DNA from: Catellatospora coxensis
GTDB lineage: Bacteria; Actinomycetota; Actinomycetes; Mycobacteriales; Micromonosporaceae
Direction: 5' to 3'
NCBI RefSeq assembly: GCF_016862635.1
Contig: NZ_BONI01000041.1
Span: 17,028-81,027 of the forward strand
Length of the DNA: 64,000 nt
In this document: positions 43,795-52,212 of the stretch, one piece after another
Position numbering within the stretch: position 1 is the stretch's first letter
Layout of the letters: every line of letters starts with the position of its first letter
The notes under the pieces: generated by a model
Database searches by the model: none
Told to the model about the DNA's origin: nothing
Seen by the model: the letters and a program-made list of their open reading frames with translations, nothing else
Made by a program: the position numbers and the translations under genes

Positions 43795-44259
43795 GTGGCC
43801 GTTCGTATCCGGCTTCTGCGGATGGGCAAGATCCGCAACCCGCAGTACCGCATCGTCGTCGCCGACTCGCGCACCAAGCGCGACGGCAAGGCGATCGAGT
43901 ACATCGGTATCTACCAGCCGAAGGAAGACCCTTCGGTCATCGAGGTCAAGTCGGACCGGGTGCAGCACTGGCTGTCGGTCGGCGCGCAGCCGAGCGAGTC
44001 CGTGATCGCCATCCTCTCCAAGACCGGCGACTGGCAGAAGTTCAAGGGCCTGCCGGCCCCGCCGCCGCTGCTGGTGGCCGCGCCGAAGGCCGACCGCAAG
44101 TCGACCTACGAGGCCGCCGCCCAGGCTGCCGCGGGCCTCGAGCCCGCCAAGGCCGCCCCGGCGAAGAAGGCCGCGAAGGCGGAGAAGGCTGCCGAGCCGG
44201 CAGCCGAGGCCAAGGTTGAGGAGCAGGCTGTTGCGGCCGGCGACGAGCAGCAGAGCTGA
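43795..44259 (+). CDS. rpsP: 30S ribosomal protein S16 (bS16)
   Basis: 154 residues. The S16 core (1-80) begins [20 protein letters not shown] and contains [11 protein letters not shown] Lys/Ala/Glu-rich C-terminal extension (about 100-154) is longer than in most bacteria. GTG 43795 has AGGAG upstream, about 120 bp after the second DUF402 gene. It is first in the block rpsP-khpA-rimM-trmD-rplS. Confidence 0.95.
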   Translation: MAVRIRLLRMGKIRNPQYRIVVADSRTKRDGKAIEYIGIYQPKEDPSVIEVKSDRVQHWLSVGAQPSESVIAILSKTGDWQKFKGLPAPPPLLVAAPKADRKSTYEAAAQAAAGLEPAKAAPAKKAAKAEKAAEPAAEAKVEEQAVAAGDEQQS

Positions 44260-44494
44260 CGCAGCCCTCCGGCCCGCGCTGGAGCACCTCGTCAAGGGCA
44301 TCGTGGACCACCCGGACGACGTCCGGGTGCGTCTGGTCGACAACCGCCGCGGGCCGCGGCTGGAGGTCCGGGTTCACCCCGAGGACCTCGGCACGGTCAT
44401 CGGCCGTGGTGGTCGCACCGCACGGGCCCTGCGCCAGGTGGTCGGCTCGGTCGGCGGCAAGGGCATCCGTGTCGACATCGTCGACGCGTTCTGA
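44231..44494 (+). CDS. khpA: KH-domain RNA-binding protein KhpA
   Basis: About 87 residues. A single KH domain with the GXXG loop in [18 protein letters not shown] near 51-68 and the family start [14 protein letters not shown]. KhpA binds RNA, partnering KhpB in other bacteria. There is no ATG or GTG in frame. TTG 44231 is chosen because GAGGAG lies seven bases upstream, which makes the gene overlap rpsP by 29 bases; TTG 44216 and CTG 44279 are alternatives. It lies between rpsP and rimM as usual. Confidence 0.85.
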   Translation: MRPATSSRADAALRPALEHLVKGIVDHPDDVRVRLVDNRRGPRLEVRVHPEDLGTVIGRGGRTARALRQVVGSVGGKGIRVDIVDAF

Positions 44495-44512
44495 CGGCGG
44501 ATCAGCAGTCAC

Positions 44513-45031
44513 ATGCTTCTGATCGTCGGACACGTCATGCGCGCGCACGGCATCCGGGGCGAGGTCCTGGTGCATCCGCGTACTGACGAGCCCGCGTTGC
44601 GCTTCGCGGTGGGCTCGACGTTGATCGTCGAGCCCGCCGTGGCGGGACTGCCGGGCAAGCTGACCGTGGAGGAGGCGCGCCCGCACTCGGGCGAGCTGAT
44701 CGTGACCTTCGCGGAGATCCCCGACCGCAACATGGCCGAGCTGGCCAAGAGCGCGGTCCTCAACGTCGACTCCGCCGACGTCCCCATGCCGGAGGACCCG
44801 GACGAGTATCTCGATCACCAGCTGGTCGGGCTCGACGTGGTCACCGTCGCCGGGGAGCCGCTGGGCAAGGTCCTCCGCATCGACCACGCGCCGGCGTCGG
44901 ACCTGCTGGTGGTACGCATGCCCGACGGCCGGACCGGCCTCATCCCGTTCGTCAGCGCCATCGTGCCCGAGGTGGACGTGGCCGGCGGCCGGATCACCGT
45001 CGACCCGCCCGGCGGGCTGTTCGACCTGTGA
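44513..45031 (+). CDS. rimM: 16S rRNA processing protein RimM
   Basis: 172 residues. RimM helps mature the 30S head around S19. The N-terminal domain starts [19 protein letters not shown]. The C-terminal PRC-barrel (about 95-172) contains [13 protein letters not shown] and ends [15 protein letters not shown]. No strong Shine-Dalgarno was seen before ATG 44513. The stop overlaps the trmD start (GTGA). Confidence 0.94.
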   Translation: MLLIVGHVMRAHGIRGEVLVHPRTDEPALRFAVGSTLIVEPAVAGLPGKLTVEEARPHSGELIVTFAEIPDRNMAELAKSAVLNVDSADVPMPEDPDEYLDHQLVGLDVVTVAGEPLGKVLRIDHAPASDLLVVRMPDGRTGLIPFVSAIVPEVDVAGGRITVDPPGGLFDL

Positions 45032-45807
45032 CGGGCATCCGCGTCGACGTCGTCAGCATCTTCCCCGAGTACTTCGCCCCGCTGGAGCTGTCGCTCATCG
45101 GCAGGGCGCGCACCACCGGGGTCCTCGACCTGCGCCTGCACGATCTGCGCGGGTGGACGCACGACGTGCACCGCACCGTCGACGACACCCCGTACGGCGG
45201 CGGGCCGGGCATGGTGATGCGGCCCGAGCCGTGGGGCCAGGCCTTGGACGAGCTGGTGCCGCAGGGCGCCCCGGCGCGGCTGGTGGTGCCGACCCCGGCC
45301 GGCGCCCCGTTCACCCAGGCCACCGCGTACGAGCTGGCCGCCGAGCCGCACCTGGTGTTCGCGTGCGGCCGGTACGAGGGGATCGACCAGCGGGTGCTGG
45401 ACCACGCCGCGGAACGCATGCCGGTCAGCGAGGTCTCGCTGGGCGACTACGTGCTGTTCGGCGGCGAGGTCGCGGTGCTGGTGATGCTGGAGGCGATCAC
45501 CCGGCTGATCCCGGGTGTGCTCGGCAACGCCGACTCGCTGGCCGACGAGTCGCACGCGCACGGGCTGCTGGAGACGCCGGTGTACACCAAGCCGCAGTCG
45601 TGGCGCGGGCACGACGTGCCCGACATCCTGCGCTCCGGCGACCACGGGAGAATCGCCCGCTGGCGGCGCGACCAGGCGCTGCTGCGTACCGCATCCCGGC
45701 GGCCCGACCTGCTGGCCGCGCTCGACCCGGCCACGCTGGACAAACGTGACCTTGCCCTGCTCGACGAGGCTGGATTTCCGGCCCGCCGGGTCGATGTGGC
45801 AGAGTAG
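45028..45807 (+). CDS. trmD: tRNA (guanine-N1)-methyltransferase TrmD
   Basis: 259 residues. TrmD methylates G37 of tRNAs to prevent frameshifting. SPOUT/trefoil-knot motifs are [13 protein letters not shown] near 52-64, [15 protein letters not shown] near 113-127 and [20 protein letters not shown] near 138-157. GTG 45028 overlaps the rimM stop by four bases, so the two are coupled. rplS follows after 162 bp. Confidence 0.95.
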   Translation: MTGIRVDVVSIFPEYFAPLELSLIGRARTTGVLDLRLHDLRGWTHDVHRTVDDTPYGGGPGMVMRPEPWGQALDELVPQGAPARLVVPTPAGAPFTQATAYELAAEPHLVFACGRYEGIDQRVLDHAAERMPVSEVSLGDYVLFGGEVAVLVMLEAITRLIPGVLGNADSLADESHAHGLLETPVYTKPQSWRGHDVPDILRSGDHGRIARWRRDQALLRTASRRPDLLAALDPATLDKRDLALLDEAGFPARRVDVAE

Positions 45808-45969
45808 AGAGGTTGCCGTCCGCGGACGGTGACAGCTGCCGTCTGTCGGGCACGCCGTGGCCGACGACGAGGACCCAAGCGGACCGCCGCCCTCGTGCGG
45901 CACCAGCCTGGGTCAGTATCGCCCACACGCGTATCGGCAACCGATGCGCTGAGATTCAAGGATGCAGCG

Positions 45970-46326
45970 ATGCAAACGCTGGACGTACTTGACGCCGCCT
46001 CCCTGCGGACCGACCTTCCCATGTTCCGGGCCGGTGACACCGTGAAGGTGCACGCCCGGGTCGTCGAGGGCAACCGGTCCCGTGTGCAGGTCTTCCAGGG
46101 CGTCGTGATCCGTCGCCAGGGCTCGGGCCTGCGCGAGACCTTCACGGTCCGCAAGCTGAGCTTCGGCGTGGGTGTCGAGCGCACCTACCCGCTCCACGGT
46201 CCCGCCATCGACCGCGTCGAGGTCGTGACCCGTGGTGACGTGCGCCGCGCCAAGCTCTACTACCTGCGCGACCTTCGCGGCAAGAAGGCGAAGATCAAGG
46301 AGCTGCGCGAGGCCAAGGTCGCCTGA
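45970..46326 (+). CDS. rplS: 50S ribosomal protein L19 (bL19)
   Basis: 118 residues. It begins [17 protein letters not shown] and has the L19 core [20 protein letters not shown] and the C-terminal [25 protein letters not shown] lies seven bases before ATG 45970. The 162 bases after trmD form a leader that could carry structure or a promoter (TAGAGAGG near 45806), and a strong terminator follows the gene. Confidence 0.95.
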   Translation: MQTLDVLDAASLRTDLPMFRAGDTVKVHARVVEGNRSRVQVFQGVVIRRQGSGLRETFTVRKLSFGVGVERTYPLHGPAIDRVEVVTRGDVRRAKLYYLRDLRGKKAKIKELREAKVA

Positions 46327-46346
46327 GACCTCGTCCTCGACGATCA

Positions 46347-46380
46347 CGGGCGGTGACACCCCTTCGGGTGTCACCGCCCG
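46347..46380 (+). terminator. Terminator after rplS
   Basis: A perfect 15-bp stem (46347-46361 with 46366-46380), loop CTTC, followed by TTCGTG. Confidence 0.85.
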
Positions 46381-46452
46381 TTCGTGTAGGCGCCCTTTGT
46401 TAAAGCTCGTATCAGTACCGGAACGGGACTCCCGAAAAGTTCTCCGTTCTTC

Positions 46453-46458
46453 TAGGCT
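46453..46458 (+). promoter_or_regulatory. -10 element before the first lepB
   Basis: TAGGCT again, but no start codon occurs 6-8 bases later, so this message probably has a short leader before GTG 46502. Confidence 0.4.
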
Positions 46459-46501
46459 TGCGGCCGACATCCAGTGGCGAACTTCACGAGCGGCGGCAGC
46501 T

Positions 46502-47389
46502 GTGGCACTTCTCCCCACCAGTAGGTCCTCCCACGACGACGGGTTCACGGGCGAGCAGTGGAAGAAGCGCCGGCGCCGGCGGGGCCGCGGCCGTAAGGGC
46601 ATGCCGCTGTGGCAGGAGCTTCCGTTGCTGCTGGTGGTGGCGTTCTGCCTGGCGGTGCTCATCCGCACGTTCCTGATGCAGGCGTTCTACATCCCGTCCG
46701 GCTCGATGGAGGACACCCTCCTCGTCGGCGACCGCGTCCTGGTCAACAAGGTGGTGTACGAGTTCCGCGACCCCGAGCGCGGCGAGGTCATCGTCTTCAA
46801 AGGGCCCGACAACTGGGCTCCGGAGAACGGCGCGGACCCGGATGCGGGCTTCTTCTCCAAGCTCGGCCGCACCGTCGGCGACCTCGTCGGCATCAGCCAG
46901 CCGGGGGAGAAGGACTTCATCAAGCGCGTCATCGGGCTGCCGGGTGACCGGGTGTCCTGCTGCGACGTCGACGGCCGGATCTACGTCAACGGCGTGCCGA
47001 TCGACGAGCCGTACGTGATCCGCAACTCCCCGCGCGGCGACAAGGGCGACAAGACCTGCAACACCCGCGACTTCGACGAGGTCATCGTCGAGCCCGGCAT
47101 GCTGTTCGTGATGGGTGACCACCGCCTGGTGTCACAGGATTCGCGCTGCCAGGGCCAGGTGCCGATCGACGACGTGATCGGCAAGGCGATGGTGGTCGCG
47201 CTGCCGTTCAGCCGCTGGGGCTCGGTGGCCCACCAGGAGGTGTTCGACAAGGTGCCCGACGCGGAACTGGCGGCGGGCGCGGCCGGCCCGGCCCCCGGCG
47301 CGTCGGTGTCGGTGGCCCTGCCGCTGCTGCTCGGCGCGGTGGTGGTACGCCGCAGGCTTACACGCGACAGGGCAACACAGCTCGGGTGA
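46502..47389 (+). CDS. lepB: Type I signal peptidase (copy 1)
   Basis: 295 residues. It cleaves signal peptides at the outer membrane face. A basic stretch KKRRRRRGRGRK (about 25-36) precedes a membrane helix (about 42-60). The catalytic Ser is in IPSGSMEDTLL near 63-73 and the Lys in FIKRVIGLPGD near 140-150. MGDHR and a hydrophobic C-terminal segment (about 263-285) are present. GTG 46502 has no strong Shine-Dalgarno sequence; ATG 46601 is a shorter alternative. First of three tandem lepB genes after rplS. Confidence 0.88.
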   Translation: MALLPTSRSSHDDGFTGEQWKKRRRRRGRGRKGMPLWQELPLLLVVAFCLAVLIRTFLMQAFYIPSGSMEDTLLVGDRVLVNKVVYEFRDPERGEVIVFKGPDNWAPENGADPDAGFFSKLGRTVGDLVGISQPGEKDFIKRVIGLPGDRVSCCDVDGRIYVNGVPIDEPYVIRNSPRGDKGDKTCNTRDFDEVIVEPGMLFVMGDHRLVSQDSRCQGQVPIDDVIGKAMVVALPFSRWGSVAHQEVFDKVPDAELAAGAAGPAPGASVSVALPLLLGAVVVRRRLTRDRATQLG

Positions 47390-47412
47390 TCGTCGTTTTC
47401 AGTTTCGCCGCG

Positions 47413-47418
47413 TAGGCT
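47413..47418 (+). promoter_or_regulatory. -10 element of a leaderless promoter (second lepB)
   Basis: TAGGCT lies six bases before GTG 47425. Confidence 0.5.
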
Positions 47419-47424
47419 CCGTGC

Positions 47425-48060
47425 GTGATTGACGAGCAGACCAAAAGCAGCAAAGGGTCGTTCTGGCGCGAGCTGCCGATCCTGCTGGGTGTGGCCATCA
47501 TCGTGGCGTTCCTGGTGCGGCAGTTCGTGGTGCAGACGTTCTTCATCCCCTCCGGGTCGATGGAGCACACTCTGGACCTCGACGACCGGGTGCTGGTCAA
47601 CAAGCTCGTCTACGACTTCCGGGCGCCGGAGCGCGGCGAGATCATCGTCTTCGTGTCGCCGCAGAGCTGGCGTAACACCCCGGAGCACGAGGACTACATC
47701 AAGCGGGTGATCGGCGTGCCCGGCGACCGCGTGGTGTGCTGCGACCCGCAGGGCCGGATCCAGGTCAACGGCCACCCGCTCGACGAGCCGTACGTCTACC
47801 CGGGCAACAAGATGGCGCCCGAGGAGTTCGACGTCACCATCCCCGAGGGCCGGCTGTGGGTGATGGGCGACCACCGGGAGGCCTCGGGCGACTCGCTGGC
47901 CAACTACAACAACCACGGCCAGAACATCGAGGAGGCCACGGTCCCGCTGGACTCGGTGATCGGGCGCGCGTTCGTGCTGTTCTGGCCGTTCAGCCGGACC
48001 ACCTGGCTGACCGTGCCGGACACGTTCGCGGGAGTGCCCGAGCCCGCGTCCGGAGGCTGA
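47425..48060 (+). CDS. lepB: Type I signal peptidase (copy 2)
   Basis: 211 residues, starting MIDEQTKSSKGSFWRELP. A membrane helix spans about 18-37. The catalytic Ser is in FFIPSGSMEHTL near 39-50 and the Lys in YIKRVIGVPGD near 92-102. VMGDHREASGDSLANY is box E-like. It ends shortly after the barrel, without the second membrane segment of copy 1. It is closest to copy 3. Confidence 0.93.
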   Translation: MIDEQTKSSKGSFWRELPILLGVAIIVAFLVRQFVVQTFFIPSGSMEHTLDLDDRVLVNKLVYDFRAPERGEIIVFVSPQSWRNTPEHEDYIKRVIGVPGDRVVCCDPQGRIQVNGHPLDEPYVYPGNKMAPEEFDVTIPEGRLWVMGDHREASGDSLANYNNHGQNIEEATVPLDSVIGRAFVLFWPFSRTTWLTVPDTFAGVPEPASGG

Positions 48061-48101
48061 CACGCGGCGAGCCGGGGGCCACCGGTTCCCGGCGCGCCGC
48101 G

Positions 48102-48107
48102 TAGGCT
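48102..48107 (+). promoter_or_regulatory. -10 element of a leaderless promoter (third lepB)
   Basis: TAGGCT lies seven bases before ATG 48115; the flanking GCGTAGGCTCCG matches the element before copy 2. Confidence 0.5.
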
Positions 48108-48114
48108 CCGGCGC

Positions 48115-48756
48115 ATGATCGACGAGGAGAAGAAGCCGCGCGGCGGCCGGGGGTCCTTCTGGAGAGAACTGCCGGTGCTGCTGGTGGTGGCCCTCGTCGT
48201 GGCCCTGCTGGTGCGGCAGTTCGTGGTGCAGACGTTCTTCATCCCCACCGGCTCGATGGAGCAGACGCTGCTCGTCGACAACCGGGTGCTGGTCAACAAG
48301 CTCGCCTACGAGTTCGGCGAGCCGGCCCGGGGCGAGATCGTGGTCTTCGAGGCCCCGCTGACCTGGCGCAGCTCGGTGGAGCAGGAGGACTTCATCAAGC
48401 GGATCATCGGTGTGCCCGGTGACCATGTGGTCTGCTGCGACGCGCAGGGCCGGATCACCGTCAACGGGCAGCCGCTGGACGAGCCGTACGTCTATCCGGG
48501 CAACAAGATGGCTCCGCAGAAGTTCGACATCACGGTGCCCGCGGGCCGGGTCTGGGTGATGGGCGACCACCGCGAGGCCTCGGCGGACTCGCTGGCCAAC
48601 TACAACGGCCACAACCAGGACATCATGCAGGCCACCATCCCGCTGGAGGCGCTGGTCGGGCGCGCGTTCGTGCTGTTCTGGCCGTTCGGCCGGGCCACCT
48701 GGCTGACCGTGCCGGAGACCTTCGCGGCCGTGCCGGGGCCGTCGCCCGCCGCCTGA
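48115..48756 (+). CDS. lepB: Type I signal peptidase (copy 3)
   Basis: 213 residues, a near relative of copy 2 (same FVVQTFFIP, NKMAP, ANYN and VLFWPF motifs). A membrane helix spans about 20-39. The Ser is in FFIPTGSMEQTLL near 41-53, with Thr replacing the usual Ser two before the catalytic Ser. The Lys is in FIKRIIGVPGD near 93-103. A GC-rich hairpin (48765-48784) follows the stop. Confidence 0.93.
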   Translation: MIDEEKKPRGGRGSFWRELPVLLVVALVVALLVRQFVVQTFFIPTGSMEQTLLVDNRVLVNKLAYEFGEPARGEIVVFEAPLTWRSSVEQEDFIKRIIGVPGDHVVCCDAQGRITVNGQPLDEPYVYPGNKMAPQKFDITVPAGRVWVMGDHREASADSLANYNGHNQDIMQATIPLEALVGRAFVLFWPFGRATWLTVPETFAAVPGPSPAA

Positions 48757-48764
48757 GGCCGCCG

Positions 48765-48784
48765 CGCCCGGCGTGTGCCGGGCG
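48765..48784 (+). terminator. Hairpin after the lepB cluster
   Basis: A perfect 8-bp stem CGCCCGGC / GCCGGGCG with loop GTGT; no T-run. Confidence 0.45.
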
Positions 48785-48796
48785 GGCCGCACGAAT

Positions 48797-48802
48797 TAGG
48801 CT
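48797..48802 (+). promoter_or_regulatory. -10 element of a leaderless promoter (Nudix gene)
   Basis: TAGGCT lies seven bases before ATG 48810. Confidence 0.5.
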
Positions 48803-48809
48803 GCATGTC

Positions 48810-49274
48810 ATGCAGGTGGAGCGCCGGTCGAGGCGGGCCGGACGGGTGCTGCTGGTGGACGCCGCCGGACGGCTGCTGCTGTTCCGCGGCAGCGACCCCC
48901 GTCACCCGGACGTGCAGTACTGGTTCACCCCGGGCGGCGGTCTCGACGACGGCGAGACGACCGCGCAGGCGGCGGCCCGTGAGCTCTTCGAGGAGACCGG
49001 TCTCGCCGTGCCCTCGGCCGAGCTCGGCCCCGTCGTGCACTCGGAGGTCGCGGAGTTCTCCTTCGACGGCGTCGCCTACCGCCAGGAGCAGGACTTCTAT
49101 CTGGTACGGGTGCCCGAGTGGCGCGTCGACACCAGCGGCTTCGACGAGGTCGAGCAGAAGTGGGTGCACGCCCACCACTGGTGGAGCGTGCCGGAGCTGC
49201 GGGAGACCGCGGAGGTCCTCTACCCGGCCGACCTGGTCGCGGTGCTGGACGGCGCGGGGGTCGGCCCGTGCTGA
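48810..49274 (+). CDS. Nudix hydrolase
   Basis: 154 residues. The Nudix box runs from GGGLDDGE through ARELFEETGL (about 43-66) and has the full GX5EX7REUXEEXGU pattern. Such enzymes hydrolyse nucleoside-diphosphate derivatives; the substrate is unknown. Its stop overlaps the rnhB start by seven bases, so the two are coupled. Similar Nudix genes lie beside the signal peptidase genes in Streptomyces. Confidence 0.92.
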   Translation: MQVERRSRRAGRVLLVDAAGRLLLFRGSDPRHPDVQYWFTPGGGLDDGETTAQAAARELFEETGLAVPSAELGPVVHSEVAEFSFDGVAYRQEQDFYLVRVPEWRVDTSGFDEVEQKWVHAHHWWSVPELRETAEVLYPADLVAVLDGAGVGPC

Positions 49275-49972
49275 GCCCGTCGCGCCCGGTGCTGCGCGTG
49301 GACGGCGGCGTCTACGCCCTGGAGCGCGCGCTGCAGCGCCGCGGCTTCGCGGTGGTGGCCGGCGCCGACGAGGCGGGCCGCGGGGCCTGTGCGGGGCCGC
49401 TGGTGGCCGCGGCGGTGGTGCTGCCGGACGGCAAGCGGGCCGAGATCGAGGGGCTGACCGACTCGAAGCTGCTCACCCCGGCTACCCGGGACCGGATCTT
49501 CGAGGTGGTCCGGGCGACCGCGGTGGCGTACGCCGTGGTGGTCATCGAACCCGACGAGATCGACCGGCGCGGGCTGCACGTGTGCAACGTGGCGGCGATG
49601 CGGCGCGCGCTGGCGGCGCTGACGGCCCGCCCGGCGTACGTGCTGACCGACGGCTTCCCGGTGGACGGGCTGGGCGTGCCCAACCTCGCGGTGTGGAAGG
49701 GTGACCAGGTCGCGGCCTGTGTCGCGGCCGCCAGCGTGCTGGCGAAGGTGTCGCGCGACCGGATCATGACACAGCTCGATATGGTGTACCCGCAGTACGG
49801 CTTCGCGCTGCACAAGGGGTACAGCACCGCCGAGCACCAGGCGGCGCTGGAGGAGCACGGGCCGAGCCCGGTGCACCGGCGCTCGTACCAGAACGTGGCA
49901 CGGGCGGAGCGGGGGCGGAACGGGACGCGCGGGGTGGCCGAGCTGACGGCGTCGACCGGCCTCCGTGGCTAA
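49268..49972 (+). CDS. rnhB: Ribonuclease HII
   Basis: 234 residues. RNase HII removes ribonucleotides from DNA and RNA primers. Active-site segments are AGADEAGRGACAGPLVAAAV near 32-51 (Asp-Glu), YVLTDGFPVDGL (Asp), AASVLAKVSRDRIM and the C-terminal FALHKGYSTAEH with an Asp in LDMVYPQYG. GTG 49268 is chosen, overlapping the Nudix gene by seven bases. It ends just before the DUF2469 gene. Confidence 0.94.
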   Translation: MLSPSRPVLRVDGGVYALERALQRRGFAVVAGADEAGRGACAGPLVAAAVVLPDGKRAEIEGLTDSKLLTPATRDRIFEVVRATAVAYAVVVIEPDEIDRRGLHVCNVAAMRRALAALTARPAYVLTDGFPVDGLGVPNLAVWKGDQVAACVAAASVLAKVSRDRIMTQLDMVYPQYGFALHKGYSTAEHQAALEEHGPSPVHRRSYQNVARAERGRNGTRGVAELTASTGLRG

Positions 49973-50038
49973 ACGCGCGCCGCTGGGCGCGGCGCGGTAC
50001 GGTTCATCGGCAGGATGTGGGCCGCAGGAGGGCGAGCG

Positions 50039-50356
50039 ATGAGCGCAGAGGATCTCGAGAAGTACGAGACCGACATGGAGCTGCAGCTCTACCGGGAGTA
50101 TCGCGACATCGTGCGCCAATTCTCCTACGTGGTGGAGACCGAGCGCCGGTTCTACCTGGCCAACCAGGTGGACCTGCACGTGCGCAACTCCGACGGCGAG
50201 GTCTACTTCGAGGTCGAGATGCACGACGCCTGGGTCTGGGACATGTACCGTCCCGCCCGCTTCGTGAAGAATGTCCGGGTGATGACCTTCAAGGACGTGA
50301 ACGTCGAGGAGCTGGAGAAGCCCGACATCTCGCTGCCCACCGAGGGCGGCTTCTGA
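50039..50356 (+). CDS. DUF2469 protein
   Basis: 105 residues, an actinobacteria-specific family of unknown function: MSAEDLEKYETDMELQLYRE, then VVETERRFYLANQVDLHVR and YFEVEMHDAWVWDMYRP. ATG 50039 has AGGAGGG upstream; the longer ORF from 50015 is not needed. Its place directly after rnhB is conserved in this group. Confidence 0.92.
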   Translation: MSAEDLEKYETDMELQLYREYRDIVRQFSYVVETERRFYLANQVDLHVRNSDGEVYFEVEMHDAWVWDMYRPARFVKNVRVMTFKDVNVEELEKPDISLPTEGGF

Positions 50357-50412
50357 GCATCCGGCACTAGCACACCGGGCGCGTGATCGGGCGGTTGTCC
50401 CCAACCGTCCGG

Positions 50413-50421
50413 TTGTCCACA
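50413..50421 (+). promoter_or_regulatory. Consensus DnaA box
   Basis: TTGTCCACA, with a one-mismatch neighbour TTGTCCCCA at 50394, in the 119-bp gap before the M23 peptidase gene. Confidence 0.35.
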
Positions 50422-50475
50422 GGCGTGCCCCGTCGCTCGTCGCGAGGCGGCCCGCTCGTCGGGCACGCTGCCGCC

Positions 50476-51108
50476 GTGAGAACGACCATCGCGCCCACCG
50501 CGGCGCTCCTGCTGCTCATCGGCTCGTCGTTGCCCATGCCCGTGGGTGACCGGGTCTCGCCCGGCGTCCGAGCGCACCTCGCCGCCGAGCCACGGGCGGT
50601 GGCCGGCTGGCGCTGGCCGCTGGCGGGCACGCCACGCCTGGTCCGCCGATTCGACCCGCCACCGCTGCCCTGGCTGCCGGGCCACCGCGGTGTGGACCTG
50701 GCCGCGGACGCGGGCACGCCGGTGCTGGCCGCGGGTGCCGGAACCGTCGTCTACGCGGGGGTGCTCGCCGGGCGCGGCGTGGTGAGCGTCGACCATCCGA
50801 ACGGCCTGCGCACCACGTACGAACCCGTCGAACCGCTGGTCGAGGCCGGCGACGCCGTCTCCGCGGGCACCCCGCTGGGCCTGCTCGCCGCCGGGCACGC
50901 GGGCTGCCCGGCGGCAGCCTGCCTGCACTGGGGACTGCGGCGCGGAGTCGTCTACCTCGACCCGCTCGCCGTGCTCGGGCTCGCCCGGGTGCGCCTGCTG
51001 CCCGGCGGCCGCAGTCCGCTGCGGTTCCCGCTCAGCCGCGCAGCAGGCCCGGCAGGCCCGCGGCGAGGCGTTCGTAGTCGGCGGCCGTGTTGTAGATCTG
51101 GGCGCTGA
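50476..51108 (+). CDS. M23 (LytM-type) peptidase-domain protein
   Basis: 210 residues. A short export signal spans about 5-25. An M23 domain (about 40-175) carries the zinc site GHRGVDLAAD near 70-79 (His, Asp) and CLHWGLR near 154-160 (His). Such proteins cleave, or regulate cleavage of, peptidoglycan cross-bridges. The HxH final motif reads LHWG, as in active LytM proteins. GTG 50476 is chosen, with CACGCT six bases before it. Its last 77 bases overlap the end of the convergent aminotransferase gene, giving an Arg/Gly-rich tail. Confidence 0.85.
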   Translation: MRTTIAPTAALLLLIGSSLPMPVGDRVSPGVRAHLAAEPRAVAGWRWPLAGTPRLVRRFDPPPLPWLPGHRGVDLAADAGTPVLAAGAGTVVYAGVLAGRGVVSVDHPNGLRTTYEPVEPLVEAGDAVSAGTPLGLLAAGHAGCPAAACLHWGLRRGVVYLDPLAVLGLARVRLLPGGRSPLRFPLSRAAGPAGPRRGVRSRRPCCRSGR

Positions 51109-52201
51109 TGCGCAGGTAGGGGCGCTCGCGCCACCACATCACGTTCGGTTCGGCGCCGAGTTCGACGCTGATCCGGGTGCGTAGCGCGGCCGTCTCGGTG
51201 AAGTCGCGGGCCGCGCTCGCGGGCAGCGGGAGCAGCCGCATCGGCACCTCCGGGCCCGGGTCGGGCAGCGCGTCCGGGTCCAGGCCGAGCGCCTCGCCGA
51301 TCACCCGCTGCCCGTACGCGGCGAGCGCGACGTTGTGCCGCTGGATCGTGGCGAAGCCGTAGCGGCCGAACACGTCCAGCCCGACCGGCGCGGCCAGCCA
51401 GGGGCTGTGGTCGAGGGTGCCCTGCTGCTCCAGGAACAGTGGGAAGCCGTCCGGCTGGGAGTGCGACACGACCAGCGGCACCATGCGCTCCCGCCAGTCC
51501 GGGGCGACCTGGAGCAGCGCGCTCCCCGGCGGCGCGTACGCCCACTTGTGCAGGTTGCCCACCCAGAAGTCGGCGGCCAGCCCGGCCACCGGGCGGTCCA
51601 GCATGCCGGGCGCGTGCGCGCCGTCGACCAGCAGCGGCACCCCGCGCTCGCGCAGCGCGTCGGCGAGCGCGTGCACCGGGTGCCGCTGCGCGGTGGCCGA
51701 GGACACCTGGTCGACGATCACGAGCCGGGTGCGCGGGCCGACCCGGTCCAGCACCGCGGCGACCGTGTCGGCCTCGGACGCGCCCAGTTCGACCGGGGCG
51801 GTCACCACGCGTACGCCGTGCCGCCGCCGCTGCTCGTCCACGGCCAGCTCGACGGCGTGGTAGCCGTGGTCGGTGACCACGATCTCGTCGCCCGCGCCCG
51901 GCGCGACCGCCGCCAGCACGATCGCGGTGCCGGTGGTGGCGTTGGCGACGAACGCGGTGCCCGCGGGGTCCGCGCCGCAGAACTCCGCCGTGACCTCGCG
52001 TGCCGCGGCGACCCGCTGCCACAGCCGCGACGTGACGAATCTGGTCGGGTTCGCGTCGTGCTCGTCGATCAGCCGCTGCCGGGCCGCGCGGACCGGCAGC
52101 GGGACCGCGCCGAACGAGCCGTGGTTGACATGAGCGACCGCCGGGTCGAGCGCGAACAGTTCGCGGGCCCCGTCCAGCGGGGCGGGGGGATCACCGATCA
52201 T
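51032..52201 (-). CDS. Class V aminotransferase, isopenicillin-N epimerase-like
   Basis: 389 residues of the PLP-dependent fold type I. The N-terminus AHVNHGSFGAVPLPVRAARQ, the cofactor segment VDGAHAPGM and the Schiff-base Lys in FWVGNLHKWAYAPPG near 231-245 match CefD-like proteins. No penicillin cluster is present, so desulfurase-, kynureninase- or epimerase-like roles cannot be separated. ATG 52201 has TAGACT eight bases upstream on the minus strand. The larger ORF extending to 53434 is only a shadow of dprA. Confidence 0.88.
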   Translation of the reverse strand: MIGDPPAPLDGARELFALDPAVAHVNHGSFGAVPLPVRAARQRLIDEHDANPTRFVTSRLWQRVAAAREVTAEFCGADPAGTAFVANATTGTAIVLAAVAPGAGDEIVVTDHGYHAVELAVDEQRRRHGVRVVTAPVELGASEADTVAAVLDRVGPRTRLVIVDQVSSATAQRHPVHALADALRERGVPLLVDGAHAPGMLDRPVAGLAADFWVGNLHKWAYAPPGSALLQVAPDWRERMVPLVVSHSQPDGFPLFLEQQGTLDHSPWLAAPVGLDVFGRYGFATIQRHNVALAAYGQRVIGEALGLDPDALPDPGPEVPMRLLPLPASAARDFTETAALRTRISVELGAEPNVMWWRERPYLRISAQIYNTAADYERLAAGLPGLLRG

Positions 52202-52212
52202 GTACCCGGAGT

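Noticed and set aside
51032..52201. Part of a beta-lactam biosynthetic cluster (isopenicillin-N epimerase)
   Set aside because: No ACV synthetase, IPNS or other cluster gene is near; only the fold family can be stated.
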